Of a DNA stretch of 33,864 nt, positions 14,607 through 23,738 are shown one piece after another. Within the stretch, counting starts at the first letter, position 1. Every line of letters starts with the position of its first letter. Source of the stretch: Bacteroidales bacterium (lineage in GTDB: Bacteria > Bacteroidota > Bacteroidia > Bacteroidales > P3); the NCBI GenBank assembly GCA_024400495.1, contig JAKSMR010000027.1:1-33864 (forward strand), given 5' to 3'. The notes below the pieces were generated by a model, which was given only the letters and a program-made list of their open reading frames with translations, searched no databases and was not told where the DNA came from. A program made the position numbers and the translations under genes.

Positions 14607-15698
14607 TTATAGTGTTGAAGCTATTAGTTCGATTTCGTCATCCGTAAGATAAGGATGCATCGGGAGCGAGAGAACAGTCCGGCTCAACTGCGTTGCTACC
14701 GGGAAAGCCTTATCCTGCGCATAGACAGGGAGCGCGTGCAACGGCGTCGGGTAATAGACCATAGTAGGGATGCCTTTTTCGGCCATCCGCTCTCGTATGG
14801 CTTCCCGTTCCGCCTCGTCTTTGCAACGGATCGTATATTGAGCCCAAGCGGAGCAATAACCCTCGGGCGTCCTTGGTGCCTTGGTCTTCTCTCCCATCAA
14901 GCTCGCGAATTTGGCTGCATGACGGCCGACAAGAGCGAGTTCTCTATCAAACACCTCGAGCTTGACAAGCAAGATGGCGGCCTGGATGGCATCCAACCGC
15001 GAGTTGACGCCGATAGCGATATTGCTGTACTTGTCTGCTCCTTTGCCATGCTGGCGGAGAGATCTTGCCTTCTCAGCCCATTCGCCATTATCGGTAAAGA
15101 TCGCGCCTCCGTCGCCATAGCAGCCCAAGGGCTTTGACGGGAAGAATGAGGTTGTGGCGACATCGCCGAACGAGCAGGCTTTCTTCCCGTTGATAGAGCC
15201 GCCAAAGCCTTGTGCTCCGTCCTCGAGGACGAGAAGCCCATATCTCTGAGCTATGGCACATACAGCAGGATAATTGGCCGGAAGACCGAACAGATCTACC
15301 GCCATCACCACCTTGGGACTGAGCCCGGAAGGCAGCTGCTTTATCTTCCGCTCCAAATCATCAGGAGAGATATTGAAAGTCTCCTCCTCCACATCCACAA
15401 AAACTGGCGTCGCGCCGACAAGGCTCACCACCTCTGCCGAAGCGAAGAAGGTGAAGTCAGGCACAAACACAGCATCGCCTGCTCCCACGCCCATCACTCG
15501 CAAGGCCAGATAGAGCGCATCTGTCCCACTAGCGCAAGAGATGCAATGTTCCACCCCGACATAATCCGCCAACTTCCTCTCAAGTTCCACCACCTTGTCG
15601 CCCATAATATAACGACCCGAAGCCGCCACTTCGACCAAGGCTTGGTCCATGCGGGGTTTGAGGAGGTTATATTGACGTTGCAAATCGCGGAACTGCAT
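14607..15698 (-). CDS. wbpE: DegT/DnrJ/EryC1 family sugar aminotransferase (WbpE-like)
   Basis: This is a PLP-dependent enzyme that aminates a keto sugar nucleotide. It has 363 residues. The family landmarks are ASGTDALYLALRVMGVG (phosphate-binding region), EDGAQGFGGSINGKKACSFG, and SFFPSKPLGCYGDGGA with the Schiff-base lysine. Near the C-terminus is YYPTPLHALPVY. With WbpB- and WbpD-like enzymes upstream it fits the three-step conversion that puts an acetamido group at C3 of a UDP-GlcNAc uronic acid. The start MQFRDLQRQY is the usual one. It lies 12 bases after the repeat-protein stop. Confidence 0.93.
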   Translation of the reverse strand: MQFRDLQRQYNLLKPRMDQALVEVAASGRYIMGDKVVELERKLADYVGVEHCISCASGTDALYLALRVMGVGAGDAVFVPDFTFFASAEVVSLVGATPVFVDVEEETFNISPDDLERKIKQLPSGLSPKVVMAVDLFGLPANYPAVCAIAQRYGLLVLEDGAQGFGGSINGKKACSFGDVATTSFFPSKPLGCYGDGGAIFTDNGEWAEKARSLRQHGKGADKYSNIAIGVNSRLDAIQAAILLVKLEVFDRELALVGRHAAKFASLMGEKTKAPRTPEGYCSAWAQYTIRCKDEAEREAIRERMAEKGIPTMVYYPTPLHALPVYAQDKAFPVATQLSRTVLSLPMHPYLTDDEIELIASTL

Positions 15699-15710
15699 AA
15701 TGATTTCGTA

Positions 15711-16181
15711 TTAGAGGAACAACAAGAAGATTGCGGGAGGGATCAACCCGTCCGTTGAAAGAATCACGTCGCTAGTGTTGGTATAACGTCCCTTGTAGAG
15801 ATGTCTTCCATCATAGGTGTAGAGAATATCGCTTGTATTGGTATAACGACCTTTATATAGATGCTTCCCGTCCCAGGTGTAGAGGATGTCACTCGTGTTG
15901 GTGTAACGCCCTTTGTAGAGATGTTCCCCATCCCAGGTGTAGAGGATGTCGCTAGTATTGGTATAACGGCCTTTGTAGAGATGTTTCCCGTCCCAGGTGT
16001 AGAGAACGTCGCTAGTATTGGTGTAGCGCCCCTGGTACAGATGTTTCCCGTCCCACGCGTATAAGATATCGCTAGTGTTCGTGTAACGTCCTTTGTATAT
16101 GAATGTAGGATTAGCCATCGTTGATCCGATTAAGGTCAGTAGTATAGGTATTATTAATATCAGTTTCTTCAGCTGCTTCAT
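15711..16181 (-). CDS. Secreted protein of six 20-residue tandem repeats, function unknown
   Basis: The protein has 156 residues: a signal peptide ([20 protein letters not shown] ending TMA), six tandem copies of a 20-residue unit with consensus [20 protein letters not shown], and a diverged last half-unit leading into a hydrophobic end (PPAIFLLFL). At DNA level the unit is 60 bp and the copies are nearly identical, pointing to recent expansion or conversion. Units of the type Y-x-G-x-Y-T-x-T-S-D-I-L-Y-x-x-D-G recall the so-called beta-flower repeat proteins of Bacteroidota. That comparison is from memory and not certain. It overlaps the upstream acetyltransferase by ATGA and precedes the aminotransferase by 12 bases, so it is embedded in the polysaccharide operon. 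Confidence 0.85.
   Translation of the reverse strand: MKQLKKLILIIPILLTLIGSTMANPTFIYKGRYTNTSDILYAWDGKHLYQGRYTNTSDVLYTWDGKHLYKGRYTNTSDILYTWDGEHLYKGRYTNTSDILYTWDGKHLYKGRYTNTSDILYTYDGRHLYKGRYTNTSDVILSTDGLIPPAIFLLFL
15770..16100 (-). repeat. 60-bp tandem coding repeat
   Basis: Sequence with a strict 60-base period encodes the 20-residue units of the secreted repeat protein. The core GTATTGGTATAACG (plus strand, coding for the reverse of RYTNT) recurs with few changes in every copy. The period keeps the reading frame, so copy number can change without breaking the gene. Confidence 0.9.
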
Positions 16182-16690
16182 CTCTGTGGTTGTTGGTTGA
16201 CTTTCTCTCCTTTTTCGTTAACCCAGCCTATCTGACGAGCCGGCACACCAGCCATCAGAGCGAAATCGGGCACATTGTGGGTAACAACGGCTCCGGCAGC
16301 AATCATGGCACATCTTCCGACAGTAGTTCCGCAAACGATGGTGCAGTTTGCCCCAAGGGAGGCGCCTTGCTTCACTAATGTCTTCTTATACGCCCCGTGG
16401 ACCGGATATTTTGCCCTTGGGACCAAGACGTTGGTGAACACACAGCTGGGACCGCAGAACACATCATCCTCTAGTTCAACGCCTTCGTACACAGAGACGT
16501 TATTCTGAATCCTCACTCCGTTGCCGATCACTACACGATTGCCGATATTGACATTCTGTCCGAAAGAGCAGTTGGAGCCGATGCGGGCCCCGCTCTGGAT
16601 ATGGCAGAAATGCCACACCTTGGTGCCTGCTCCAATCACTACATCGTCGTCGACATAGGAACTCTCGTGTATATATACTTCTTCTACCAT
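16178..16690 (-). CDS. wbpD: Sugar-nucleotide N-acetyltransferase with left-handed beta helix (WbpD-like)
   Basis: The protein has 170 residues made mainly of hexapeptide repeats ([20 protein letters not shown] and on), which form a left-handed beta helix that acts as a trimer. The N-terminal [18 protein letters not shown] is typical of WbpD/WlbB, which acetylates the 3-amino group of a UDP-GlcNAc uronic acid using acetyl-CoA. The start overlaps the WbpB-like gene by 7 bases and the stop overlaps the repeat-protein start as ATGA, implying translational coupling on both sides. Confidence 0.92.
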   Translation of the reverse strand: MVEEVYIHESSYVDDDVVIGAGTKVWHFCHIQSGARIGSNCSFGQNVNIGNRVVIGNGVRIQNNVSVYEGVELEDDVFCGPSCVFTNVLVPRAKYPVHGAYKKTLVKQGASLGANCTIVCGTTVGRCAMIAAGAVVTHNVPDFALMAGVPARQIGWVNEKGEKVNQQPQR

Positions 16691-17649
16691 CCGAAGGGGT
16701 GTTGGGTTAATGGATGCTTCGCCAGAGGATGGTAATCGCCCTCGAGTCCTACCGGACTGGCTTTGCGGATTTCTGACACTATTTCTATACAGGTTCTGGC
16801 CTCGGAGATTCTGAAGCCGTCGCCTGCAAGAATTTTCTCGTAGCTGAGCGTATGAAGGTCTGTGAAACCGGCGCTGAACTCGAACGATTCTCCGTCGACG
16901 GTAATGGTGCGAAACGTTCGCATTCCATTCTCCACAGCCTCTTGGGGAAGATGGGCGGCATTGATGCTCAGGAAATAGCGCACTCTTGCCTGCCTGAACT
17001 CAAGATAACCGGCTACTCGGTCGTGACTCTTCACGTGTACGATATTCCTTTCTAACGGACCAAATATCCAAGCCAGCATATCATAGAAATGGACGCCGAT
17101 GTTTGTTGCCACTCCGCCACTCTTGTGCTCGTCGCCTTTCCACGAAGCATAATACCAATTGCCACGCGAGGTGATATAGGTCAGATCGACGTCGTAGACC
17201 TTATCCTTCGGGCCCGAAAGCACCTTCTCGCGTAAAGCCACTACCGAAGGGTGAAGACGGAGCTGCAATATCGTGAAGGCCTTATGGCCGGTTTCTTGCT
17301 CCACTTTCTCCAGAGCGTCGATGTTCCAAGGATTGAGAACTACCGGTTTCTCGCACACCACGTCGGCACCCAGACGAAGGCCGTAGCGGGTATGGGCGTC
17401 GTGAAGATAGTTAGGTGTGCAGACCGACACAAAGTCCAAGGCCTGTCCTCGTTCTTTGAGTCGTGAGTTATGACGATCGAAGAGTTCCTGCTCGGTAAAG
17501 AAAGCTGCGTCGGGGAAGAAGCTGTCGATAATGCCCACGCTATCGCAACGATCGTAGGCCGACAGAAGCATATTTCCTGTCTCTTTTATGGCTTTGAGAT
17601 GGCGCGGAGCCACGTAGCCTCCCACTCCTATGATGGCGAAATTCTTCAT
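16684..17649 (-). CDS. wbpB: NAD-dependent sugar-nucleotide oxidoreductase (WbpB/WlbA-like)
   Basis: The protein has 321 residues. An N-terminal Rossmann motif ([18 protein letters not shown]) is followed by [10 protein letters not shown] and [11 protein letters not shown], and then the GFO/IDH/MocA C-terminal domain. The stretch [20 protein letters not shown] with [15 protein letters not shown] is characteristic of WbpB/WlbA, which oxidises C3 of UDP-GlcNAc uronic acid before transamination. The C-terminus has a histidine-proline rhythm ([12 protein letters not shown]). It abuts the rfbB stop without a gap. The 6-dehydrogenase that would supply the uronic acid (WbpA) is not in the window. 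Confidence 0.92.
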   Translation of the reverse strand: MKNFAIIGVGGYVAPRHLKAIKETGNMLLSAYDRCDSVGIIDSFFPDAAFFTEQELFDRHNSRLKERGQALDFVSVCTPNYLHDAHTRYGLRLGADVVCEKPVVLNPWNIDALEKVEQETGHKAFTILQLRLHPSVVALREKVLSGPKDKVYDVDLTYITSRGNWYYASWKGDEHKSGGVATNIGVHFYDMLAWIFGPLERNIVHVKSHDRVAGYLEFRQARVRYFLSINAAHLPQEAVENGMRTFRTITVDGESFEFSAGFTDLHTLSYEKILAGDGFRISEARTCIEIVSEIRKASPVGLEGDYHPLAKHPLTQHPFGW

Positions 17650-18792
17650 CTATCGGTTCTTATACATATCTTCGTAATACTTCTCATATTCTCCGCTCGT
17701 GATATTGTCCATCCACTCCTGGTTGTCCAGATACCAACGGACTGTCTTCTCGATTCCCTCCTCAAACTGGAGACTGGGCTCCCAACCCAATTCCTTCTGC
17801 AGTTTGGTGGAATCGATGGCGTAACGCATATCGTGTCCGGCGCGATCGGTAACATAGGTTATCAGATCCATATCTTCGCCTTCCTTGCGGCCGAGGAGAC
17901 GATCGACCGTATTGATCACCACCTTGATGATGTCGATATTCTTCCACTCGTTAAAACCTCCGATGTTATAGGTTTCGGCCACTTTCCCTTGATGGAAGAT
18001 GAGGTCTATCGCACGGGCGTGATCTTCCACATATAGCCAGTCTCTCACGTTCTCGCCTTTGCCGTATACGGGAAGGGGTTTGCGATGACGGATATTGTTG
18101 ATGAAAAGCGGAATCAGCTTCTCCGGGAACTGGTAAGGGCCGTAGTTGTTGGAGCAGTTGGTGACAACCGTAGGCATTCCATAGGTGTCGTGATAGGCGC
18201 GGACGAAATGATCGCTCGACGCTTTGGCGGCGCTATAAGGGCTATGGGGATTGTACTTCGTGGTCTCGTAGAAGAAATCCTCACCATAAGCCTCGTGATG
18301 GAGCCCCGAAGAGGCTTTGGTCGTGTAAGGGGGCTTGATTCCTTCCGGGTGGCTCAACTCAAGAGCTCCATACACCTCGTCGGTAGAGATGTGGTAGAAA
18401 CGCTTCCCTTCATATCTTTCAGGAAGAGACTCCCAATAGATCTTGGCCGCCTGGAGCATGGAGAGTGTTCCCATCACGTTTGTCTGGGCAAAGGTGAACG
18501 GATCTTTGATCGAACGGTCGACATGGCTTTCGGCAGCCAGATGGATGACGCCATCAACCTTCTCCTCCTGCATCAGAGCCATAACGGCCTCAAAATCGCA
18601 GATATCCATTTTTACAAAACGATAGTTGGGCTTGTCCTCGATATCTTTGAGATTGGCCAAGTTACCGGCATAGGTAAGCTTGTCAAGATTGATAATCCTA
18701 TAGTCGGGATATTTATTCACGAACAGACGCACCACATGGCTTCCGATGAAGCCGGCGCCGCCGGTAATGATGATGGTTCTATTATAGGTCAT
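17650..18792 (-). CDS. rfbB: dTDP-glucose 4,6-dehydratase
   Basis: This is the second step of dTDP-L-rhamnose synthesis, converting dTDP-glucose to the 4-keto-6-deoxy sugar with bound NAD. It has 380 residues. It begins with the Rossmann motif GGAGFIGSHVVRLFV and has the signature KLTYAGNLANL, HLAAESHVDRSI, STDEVYG and the catalytic YSAAKASSDH. VTNCSNNYGPYQFPEKLIPL is also typical. An insert near residues 170-190 (KASSGLHHEAYGEDFFYETT) separates the STDEVYG region from the active-site tyrosine, and similar inserts occur in related bacteria. A 121-base gap without any gene or clear promoter separates it from rfbD upstream. Confidence 0.96.
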   Translation of the reverse strand: MTYNRTIIITGGAGFIGSHVVRLFVNKYPDYRIINLDKLTYAGNLANLKDIEDKPNYRFVKMDICDFEAVMALMQEEKVDGVIHLAAESHVDRSIKDPFTFAQTNVMGTLSMLQAAKIYWESLPERYEGKRFYHISTDEVYGALELSHPEGIKPPYTTKASSGLHHEAYGEDFFYETTKYNPHSPYSAAKASSDHFVRAYHDTYGMPTVVTNCSNNYGPYQFPEKLIPLFINNIRHRKPLPVYGKGENVRDWLYVEDHARAIDLIFHQGKVAETYNIGGFNEWKNIDIIKVVINTVDRLLGRKEGEDMDLITYVTDRAGHDMRYAIDSTKLQKELGWEPSLQFEEGIEKTVRWYLDNQEWMDNITSGEYEKYYEDMYKNR

Positions 18793-18913
18793 ATTGTCAG
18801 TTTCTACGTTAATCGTGATTGTCTTACGGTTTTCTAGCCGTCAAGTGGCCTGTAGCGTGCCTTTCGATGCTGCTTGATGGCTTGCTGCTGCGACGTTAGT
18901 CCCTCTTTGGTTC

Positions 18914-19783
18914 CTATTGCTCTTGGGTTTTAAGTTCGTTGATACATCTCTTCAAGCTATCCTTCCAATAGGGGATCTCCACCCCGAAGGTTTCCTTGAC
19001 TTTGGTTTTGTCCAGGACCGAGAAGCTGGGACGCTTCACCTTGGAAGGGAACTCGTTGGAGTGGCACGGTTTGATGGAGCATTGGTTTCCACTCATCTCG
19101 CAGATTTCTTTGGCGAAATCGTACCACGAAATGACTCCTTCGTTGCTGAAATGATAGATTCCTTGATTTGTTTCAAACTGGCGTTTCTCTATTACATTAT
19201 ATATTAACAAGGCAAGATCTCCGGCATAAGTCGGAGTTCCCACTTGGTCGAAAACCACGTTGAGGGACTCTCTCTCTGCGGTAAGGCGGCGCATAGTCTT
19301 GACGAAGTTACCGCCAAACGAGGAATAGAGCCATGCCGTACGGAAGATAAGATATCTGCAGCCTGCCTCTAGGAGAGCCTGCTCGCCACGAAGCTTCGTC
19401 CTGCCGTACACGCCAAGAGGATTAGTAGCTTCATCCTCACGACACGGAGTGTTGTTGAGATTTCCACCAAACACATAATCGGTAGAGATATGGATCAACG
19501 TCGCATCCTGCTCCTTTGCCACCTTGGCGAGATTTGCGACGGCTTTGTTATTCAGCAGGTCGGCAAAATTCTCATCGTCCTCAGCCTTATCCACATTGGT
19601 GTAAGCGGCACAATTCACAATAACCGACACCTCTTCCTGCTTCACCATTGCGCGGACAGCCTCGATATCTGTAATATCAAGTTCCGCCACATCTGTGAAG
19701 ACGTAATGGTCGGCCGAGTTCTGCGAGACGCGACGCATCTCGTTACCCAATTGTCCGTTAGCACCTGTGATGAGAATATTCAT
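18914..19783 (-). CDS. rfbD: dTDP-4-dehydrorhamnose reductase
   Basis: This enzyme carries out the last step of dTDP-L-rhamnose synthesis, reducing the 4-keto group with NAD(P)H. It has 289 residues. Motifs: GANGQLGNEMR at the N-terminus, NCAAYTNVDKAEDD, HISTDYVFGG, VYGRTKLRGE with the catalytic tyrosine and lysine, and FRTAWLYSSFGGNFVKTM. It starts 21 bases after the rfbC stop. The rfb order here is A, C, D, B in the direction of transcription. Confidence 0.96.
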   Translation of the reverse strand: MNILITGANGQLGNEMRRVSQNSADHYVFTDVAELDITDIEAVRAMVKQEEVSVIVNCAAYTNVDKAEDDENFADLLNNKAVANLAKVAKEQDATLIHISTDYVFGGNLNNTPCREDEATNPLGVYGRTKLRGEQALLEAGCRYLIFRTAWLYSSFGGNFVKTMRRLTAERESLNVVFDQVGTPTYAGDLALLIYNVIEKRQFETNQGIYHFSNEGVISWYDFAKEICEMSGNQCSIKPCHSNEFPSKVKRPSFSVLDKTKVKETFGVEIPYWKDSLKRCINELKTQEQ

Positions 19784-19804
19784 GATCGAGAGATTTCTGT
19801 TGTA

Positions 19805-20359
19805 TTAGTACGTAAACGGAGAGTCCAGTTCTGCCAAAGAGCCATGATGCTTGTCCTTCTCCGATAGCATGACGCGGTCGGCAGGAATCTGCCAATCGAT
19901 AGCCAGTTGAGGGTCGTTCCACGTGATGGCGCCTTCGCTTTGTGGTGCGTAGAACGAATCGCACTTGTATTGGAACACGACCTCGTCGCTCAGCACAGAG
20001 AATCCGTGTGCAAAGCCCTTAGGGATAAAGAACTGACGATGATTCTCCTCGCTCAGCTCTGCTGCCACGTATTTGCCGTACGTCGGCGAGCCTTTGCGGA
20101 TATCGACCGCCACATCGAGCACCTTCCCTTTCACGACACGGACCAGCTTGCTCTGCGCATAGGGAGGTTTCTGGAAATGAAGACCTCGCAACACACCATA
20201 GCACGACTTGGACTCGTTGTCCTGGACGAACTGGACCGGACCTATCTTCTCATCAAACTCTCTCTGCGAGAAAGACTCGAAGAAATAGCCGCGGGCATCG
20301 CCGAAAATCTTTGGCTCGATGATATAAACGCCTTCTATGTCTGTCTTGATTACTTCCAT
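19805..20359 (-). CDS. rfbC: dTDP-4-dehydrorhamnose 3,5-epimerase
   Basis: This is the third step of dTDP-L-rhamnose synthesis. From ATG 20359 it has 184 residues. A longer frame exists upstream, but [20 protein letters not shown] is the usual N-terminus, and this start shares one base with the rfbA stop (TAATG). The cupin-fold signatures are QDNESKSCYGVLRGLHFQ with the catalytic-type histidine, and HRQFFIPKGFAHGFSVLS. Translational coupling to rfbA is likely. Confidence 0.96.
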   Translation of the reverse strand: MEVIKTDIEGVYIIEPKIFGDARGYFFESFSQREFDEKIGPVQFVQDNESKSCYGVLRGLHFQKPPYAQSKLVRVVKGKVLDVAVDIRKGSPTYGKYVAAELSEENHRQFFIPKGFAHGFSVLSDEVVFQYKCDSFYAPQSEGAITWNDPQLAIDWQIPADRVMLSEKDKHHGSLAELDSPFTY

Positions 20360-21237
20360 TACTGCTGCTTGATCATATTCAGAAGATACTGGCCATACTG
20401 GTTCTTTGCCATTGGCTGGGCGATACGCTCGATATCTTGGGCAGTAAGCCAGCCTTTCTCGTAGGCGATGCTTTCGAGACAGGCGATCTTCAACCCTTGG
20501 CGTTTCTCCAGGACCTCCACAAAGGTAGAGGCTTCGGCAAGAGAGTCGTGGGTTCCGGTATCGAGCCATGCGAAGCCGCGACCCATAAGCTGGACCTTCA
20601 ACGCATTCTCGGCCAGGAACTCCTGGTTGACGGTAGTGATCTCCAGCTCTCCACGAGCAGAGGGCTTGATATGCTTGGCGACTTCAACAACCTTGTTCGG
20701 GTAGAAATAGAGGCCGACCACGGCATAGTTGCTCTTAGGCTCCTTGGGCTTCTCCTCGATGGAGATAACATTGCCCTGCCTGTCGAATTCGGCAACACCA
20801 TAACGTTCCGGGTCGCTTACGTAGTAGCCGAAGACGGTTGCCTTATGTTCCTTCTCTACTGTCTCTACCGCTTCGCGAAGCATTTTGCTGAACCCGTTAC
20901 CCTGGAAGATATTGTCGCCCAGAACAAGGCATACGTCATCGTCCCCGATAAACTCTTCTCCGATAATGAACGCCTGAGCCAGGCCATCGGGAGAAGGCTG
21001 CTCGGCATAGGAGAAATTCACGCCAAACTCGCTCCCGTCCCCCAGCAGGCGTTGGAAACCCGGGAGGTCGTGAGGAGTGGAGATAATGAGGATATCGCGG
21101 ATGCCTGCCAGCATCAAAGCCGAGATGGGGTAATACACCATGGGCTTGTCGTATATAGGCAGCAGCTGTTTGCTGACTCCTTTAGTGATAGGATAGAGGC
21201 GGGTGCCGCTACCACCTGCAAGAACAATACCTTTCAT
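20359..21237 (-). CDS. rfbA: Glucose-1-phosphate thymidylyltransferase
   Basis: This is the first step of dTDP-L-rhamnose synthesis, making dTDP-glucose from glucose-1-phosphate and dTTP. It has 292 residues. The nucleotide-binding motif [18 protein letters not shown] opens the protein. It is followed by [31 protein letters not shown] and [13 protein letters not shown], all diagnostic for RmlA/RfbA. The start codon directly follows the wzc stop. Confidence 0.97.
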   Translation of the reverse strand: MKGIVLAGGSGTRLYPITKGVSKQLLPIYDKPMVYYPISALMLAGIRDILIISTPHDLPGFQRLLGDGSEFGVNFSYAEQPSPDGLAQAFIIGEEFIGDDDVCLVLGDNIFQGNGFSKMLREAVETVEKEHKATVFGYYVSDPERYGVAEFDRQGNVISIEEKPKEPKSNYAVVGLYFYPNKVVEVAKHIKPSARGELEITTVNQEFLAENALKVQLMGRGFAWLDTGTHDSLAEASTFVEVLEKRQGLKIACLESIAYEKGWLTAQDIERIAQPMAKNQYGQYLLNMIKQQ

Positions 21238-23697
21238 CTACTTCTTTGTTTTAGTCTTTTCATCATCACTACCATAGCCGTAACCGTAGCCATAGCCGTA
21301 ACCATAACCATAACCGTAACCGTAACCATAGCCGTAACCATAGCCATAACCATAGCCGTACTTGTCACCCAACGATTTCTTGATGAGAGGAACGTCGGTA
21401 AGGAGGATTGCCATATTCTTGAATTTGCCCTGGTTGCTCAGCTCCTGGACAAAGGGGAACGCCTGCTTGTTAAACTTGCCGACACGCATCACATAGATTG
21501 TCATATCTGCGATGTGGTTGATAATGCCGGCGTCGGCCACAATCTGGGCGGGGGTGGAGTCAAATACCACATAGTCGTAACGCTCCTTAAGATATTCGAC
21601 CAGGTTGTTGAATCGGTCGCTCATGAGCATCTGGGTTGCGTTAGGCGGAACCTGTTCGGAAACGATATAGTCGAGATATTCGCTAGACGAGCTGTGGGTG
21701 ATGATCTTGGAGATGTCGTTCTCCTTGCCCAGCAGATAATGGATGATACCCATACGGTTATGACGGTCAATAGCCTTGGAGAGGCTTCGCTTGCGAAGGT
21801 CGAGGTCGACCATACATACCTTCTTGCCCATATAAGCCATCGAGAGCGCCAGGTTCATGGTTGTATAGGTCTTTCCTTCGCCTGGTGTGGTAGACACAAA
21901 CTGGATGACTTTCTTGTCCGCCCCGTTGAGGAAGAACGGGATATTGGCTTGGACTATTCGGAACGCCTCCGTCACAACGTCGTTGCCGTGTGCTGTAACG
22001 AGGACCTCGTCGTTCTTCTTCTCTTCGGGTTTGGAAGGGATTTCGCCGAGCACGGGGATGGTGACGGCTCGTTCCACATCAATCTTGCCACGAAGCTTGT
22101 TGTCGAGGTAGCTGCGGAGGAAGAGGAATGCGGCGGGAATACCCAGACCGAGGAGGAGTCCGACGAGGCCGAACTTCATCATACTGGGACCATAGCCCAT
22201 CGACTGCGCATTCTCAACCACCTTGGCGTTTGCTACCGTGCTGGCGAGGGCGACAGCATTCTCCTCTCTCTTGCTGAGGAGATAGAGGTAGAGTTCCTCT
22301 TTGATCTTCTGCTGGCGCTCGACCTCGGCCACAGCCTTGACCTGAGTAGGCATGTTGCTGATCTGGTTCATGGCGCGAGCCTCCTGGTTGCGGGCGTTTC
22401 TGAGTTTCACATTAGTGGAGTTGATCTCGTTCTCGATAGAAGTCGCAATCATGTTACGTGTGGTCTGCAACTGCTGCTGGGTGGACTTCACCTGAGGGTT
22501 GTTGGGACCTGCGGTATTGAGCAGCTTCTGATAGCTGAGCATCTGGCTGTTGTAGGTGTTGATCATTCCCATGAGGCCAGTATTGGAGATGCCTACGCTT
22601 GCGGGGATGAGCTCGCTGTTGTTGGCAGGATCGGCGATGTACTCTTTCACATACTTGATGAGCGTGAGCTGGGTTTCGAGAGAAACGACCTCGTCGCCGT
22701 AGCGGGTGCTGGTGTTGAGCAAGGCAGAGCCAGCCGTGGTGAGGTCGGGGAGACGTGTGTCGCGCTGGAGCTGGGCGACCTGTACGTCAACCATGTTCAA
22801 CTCGCCGCCGATGATGGCGATACGGTCGTCGATGAACTGCTCGGTCTTTTCTGCCACTCTGTTCTTGTCCATAACCACGTCGTAGTTATAGGCTTCGATG
22901 AGCGTATCCAGCACCTCGATGGCGCGCAAGGCGTTGCCGTCGTGATAGGTGAGGTTAAGCACGGAAGCCATCTTGTCGGCACGGGCTACGCCCAGACGCT
23001 TTGCCATGCCGCGGGCCACATTATAGACAGGACTCTTGGCGAGGATGAAGGTCTGACCGACGTTCTCCTGCTGGAAGAACTCTGTCTTCTCAACCGAGAA
23101 GGAGACTCTGTCGTTGATCTGCACAATCTGGTTGTAGAAAGCCACCTTCTTGTCCGACTTCACCTTGTGGTCGTTGAAGGCGATGATCTTATACTCGAAT
23201 TTTCCTGCGCCGATAGGACGCACCTCGATGGCGAGCGCATCCACCTCTGCCATCTCGTTCATGTCGAAGAGATGCATATAAAGAGGCTGGTCCTTGTAAT
23301 AGGAGACCTTGTGGAAGAAGCCCTGACGGCTGCAGGAGTTGTTAAGGTCGAGCTGCTCCACGACGTGCATGAGGATAGGCGTGGACTTGATGACATAGAT
23401 TTCGTTTTCGAGCGAGCCACCGCCCGTCATTCCCATCTGGTTGAACAGCTGGTCCATCTGCTGACCGCCATAGGTGCGGGACTTGCTGTCGTCGCGAACC
23501 AGCACAGAGGCCTGGGTGTTGAACACATGTGGCTGGGACTTATAAGCCACAGCGGCAACGATGACACATACCGCAACGGAAAGTGCGAACCAATGCCAGT
23601 TGTTCAGAGCGATAAAGAGGAGGTCCATGATTGTCAACGAACGTTCCTCGTTCTGACGACCATTGGCCTGGGCGTTTGTATTGTTTGTATTCTCCAT
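21238..23697 (-). CDS. wzc: Polysaccharide co-polymerase with BY-kinase domain (Wzc) and Tyr-Gly tail
   Basis: This is an inner-membrane protein that controls chain length and export of exopolysaccharide through cycles of tyrosine autophosphorylation. It has 819 residues. A Wzz-type membrane segment lies near residues 30-50 and the second one near 505-525. Between them is a large periplasmic coiled-coil region with GNVR-type sequence. The cytoplasmic kinase follows: Walker A TTPGEGKTYTTMNLA, Walker A' MVDLDLRKRS and Walker B YDYVVFDSTP. The C-terminus has 15 consecutive Tyr-Gly pairs and then SDDEKTKTKK. The tyrosine cluster is the autophosphorylation site in this family. The start lies 41 bases after wza. 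Confidence 0.96.
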   Translation of the reverse strand: MENTNNTNAQANGRQNEERSLTIMDLLFIALNNWHWFALSVAVCVIVAAVAYKSQPHVFNTQASVLVRDDSKSRTYGGQQMDQLFNQMGMTGGGSLENEIYVIKSTPILMHVVEQLDLNNSCSRQGFFHKVSYYKDQPLYMHLFDMNEMAEVDALAIEVRPIGAGKFEYKIIAFNDHKVKSDKKVAFYNQIVQINDRVSFSVEKTEFFQQENVGQTFILAKSPVYNVARGMAKRLGVARADKMASVLNLTYHDGNALRAIEVLDTLIEAYNYDVVMDKNRVAEKTEQFIDDRIAIIGGELNMVDVQVAQLQRDTRLPDLTTAGSALLNTSTRYGDEVVSLETQLTLIKYVKEYIADPANNSELIPASVGISNTGLMGMINTYNSQMLSYQKLLNTAGPNNPQVKSTQQQLQTTRNMIATSIENEINSTNVKLRNARNQEARAMNQISNMPTQVKAVAEVERQQKIKEELYLYLLSKREENAVALASTVANAKVVENAQSMGYGPSMMKFGLVGLLLGLGIPAAFLFLRSYLDNKLRGKIDVERAVTIPVLGEIPSKPEEKKNDEVLVTAHGNDVVTEAFRIVQANIPFFLNGADKKVIQFVSTTPGEGKTYTTMNLALSMAYMGKKVCMVDLDLRKRSLSKAIDRHNRMGIIHYLLGKENDISKIITHSSSSEYLDYIVSEQVPPNATQMLMSDRFNNLVEYLKERYDYVVFDSTPAQIVADAGIINHIADMTIYVMRVGKFNKQAFPFVQELSNQGKFKNMAILLTDVPLIKKSLGDKYGYGYGYGYGYGYGYGYGYGYGYGYGYGYGSDDEKTKTKK
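21271..21360 (-). repeat. TAYGGY hexanucleotide tract coding 15 Tyr-Gly pairs
   Basis: Ninety bases made only of the hexamer TAC/TAT-GGC/GGT on the coding strand. It uses both codons of each residue in mixed order, so it is an imperfect microsatellite whose length could vary in frame. Confidence 0.9.
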
Positions 23698-23738
23698 AGG
23701 ATTGTTTTTTCTTGGAATAGGGATTAGCCGGATTTTGC

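Noticed and set aside
15770-16100. 60-bp periodic repeats considered as a CRISPR array
   Set aside because: The whole unit is repeated without unique spacers and stays in frame in a signal-peptide-bearing protein, so it is a coding tandem repeat.
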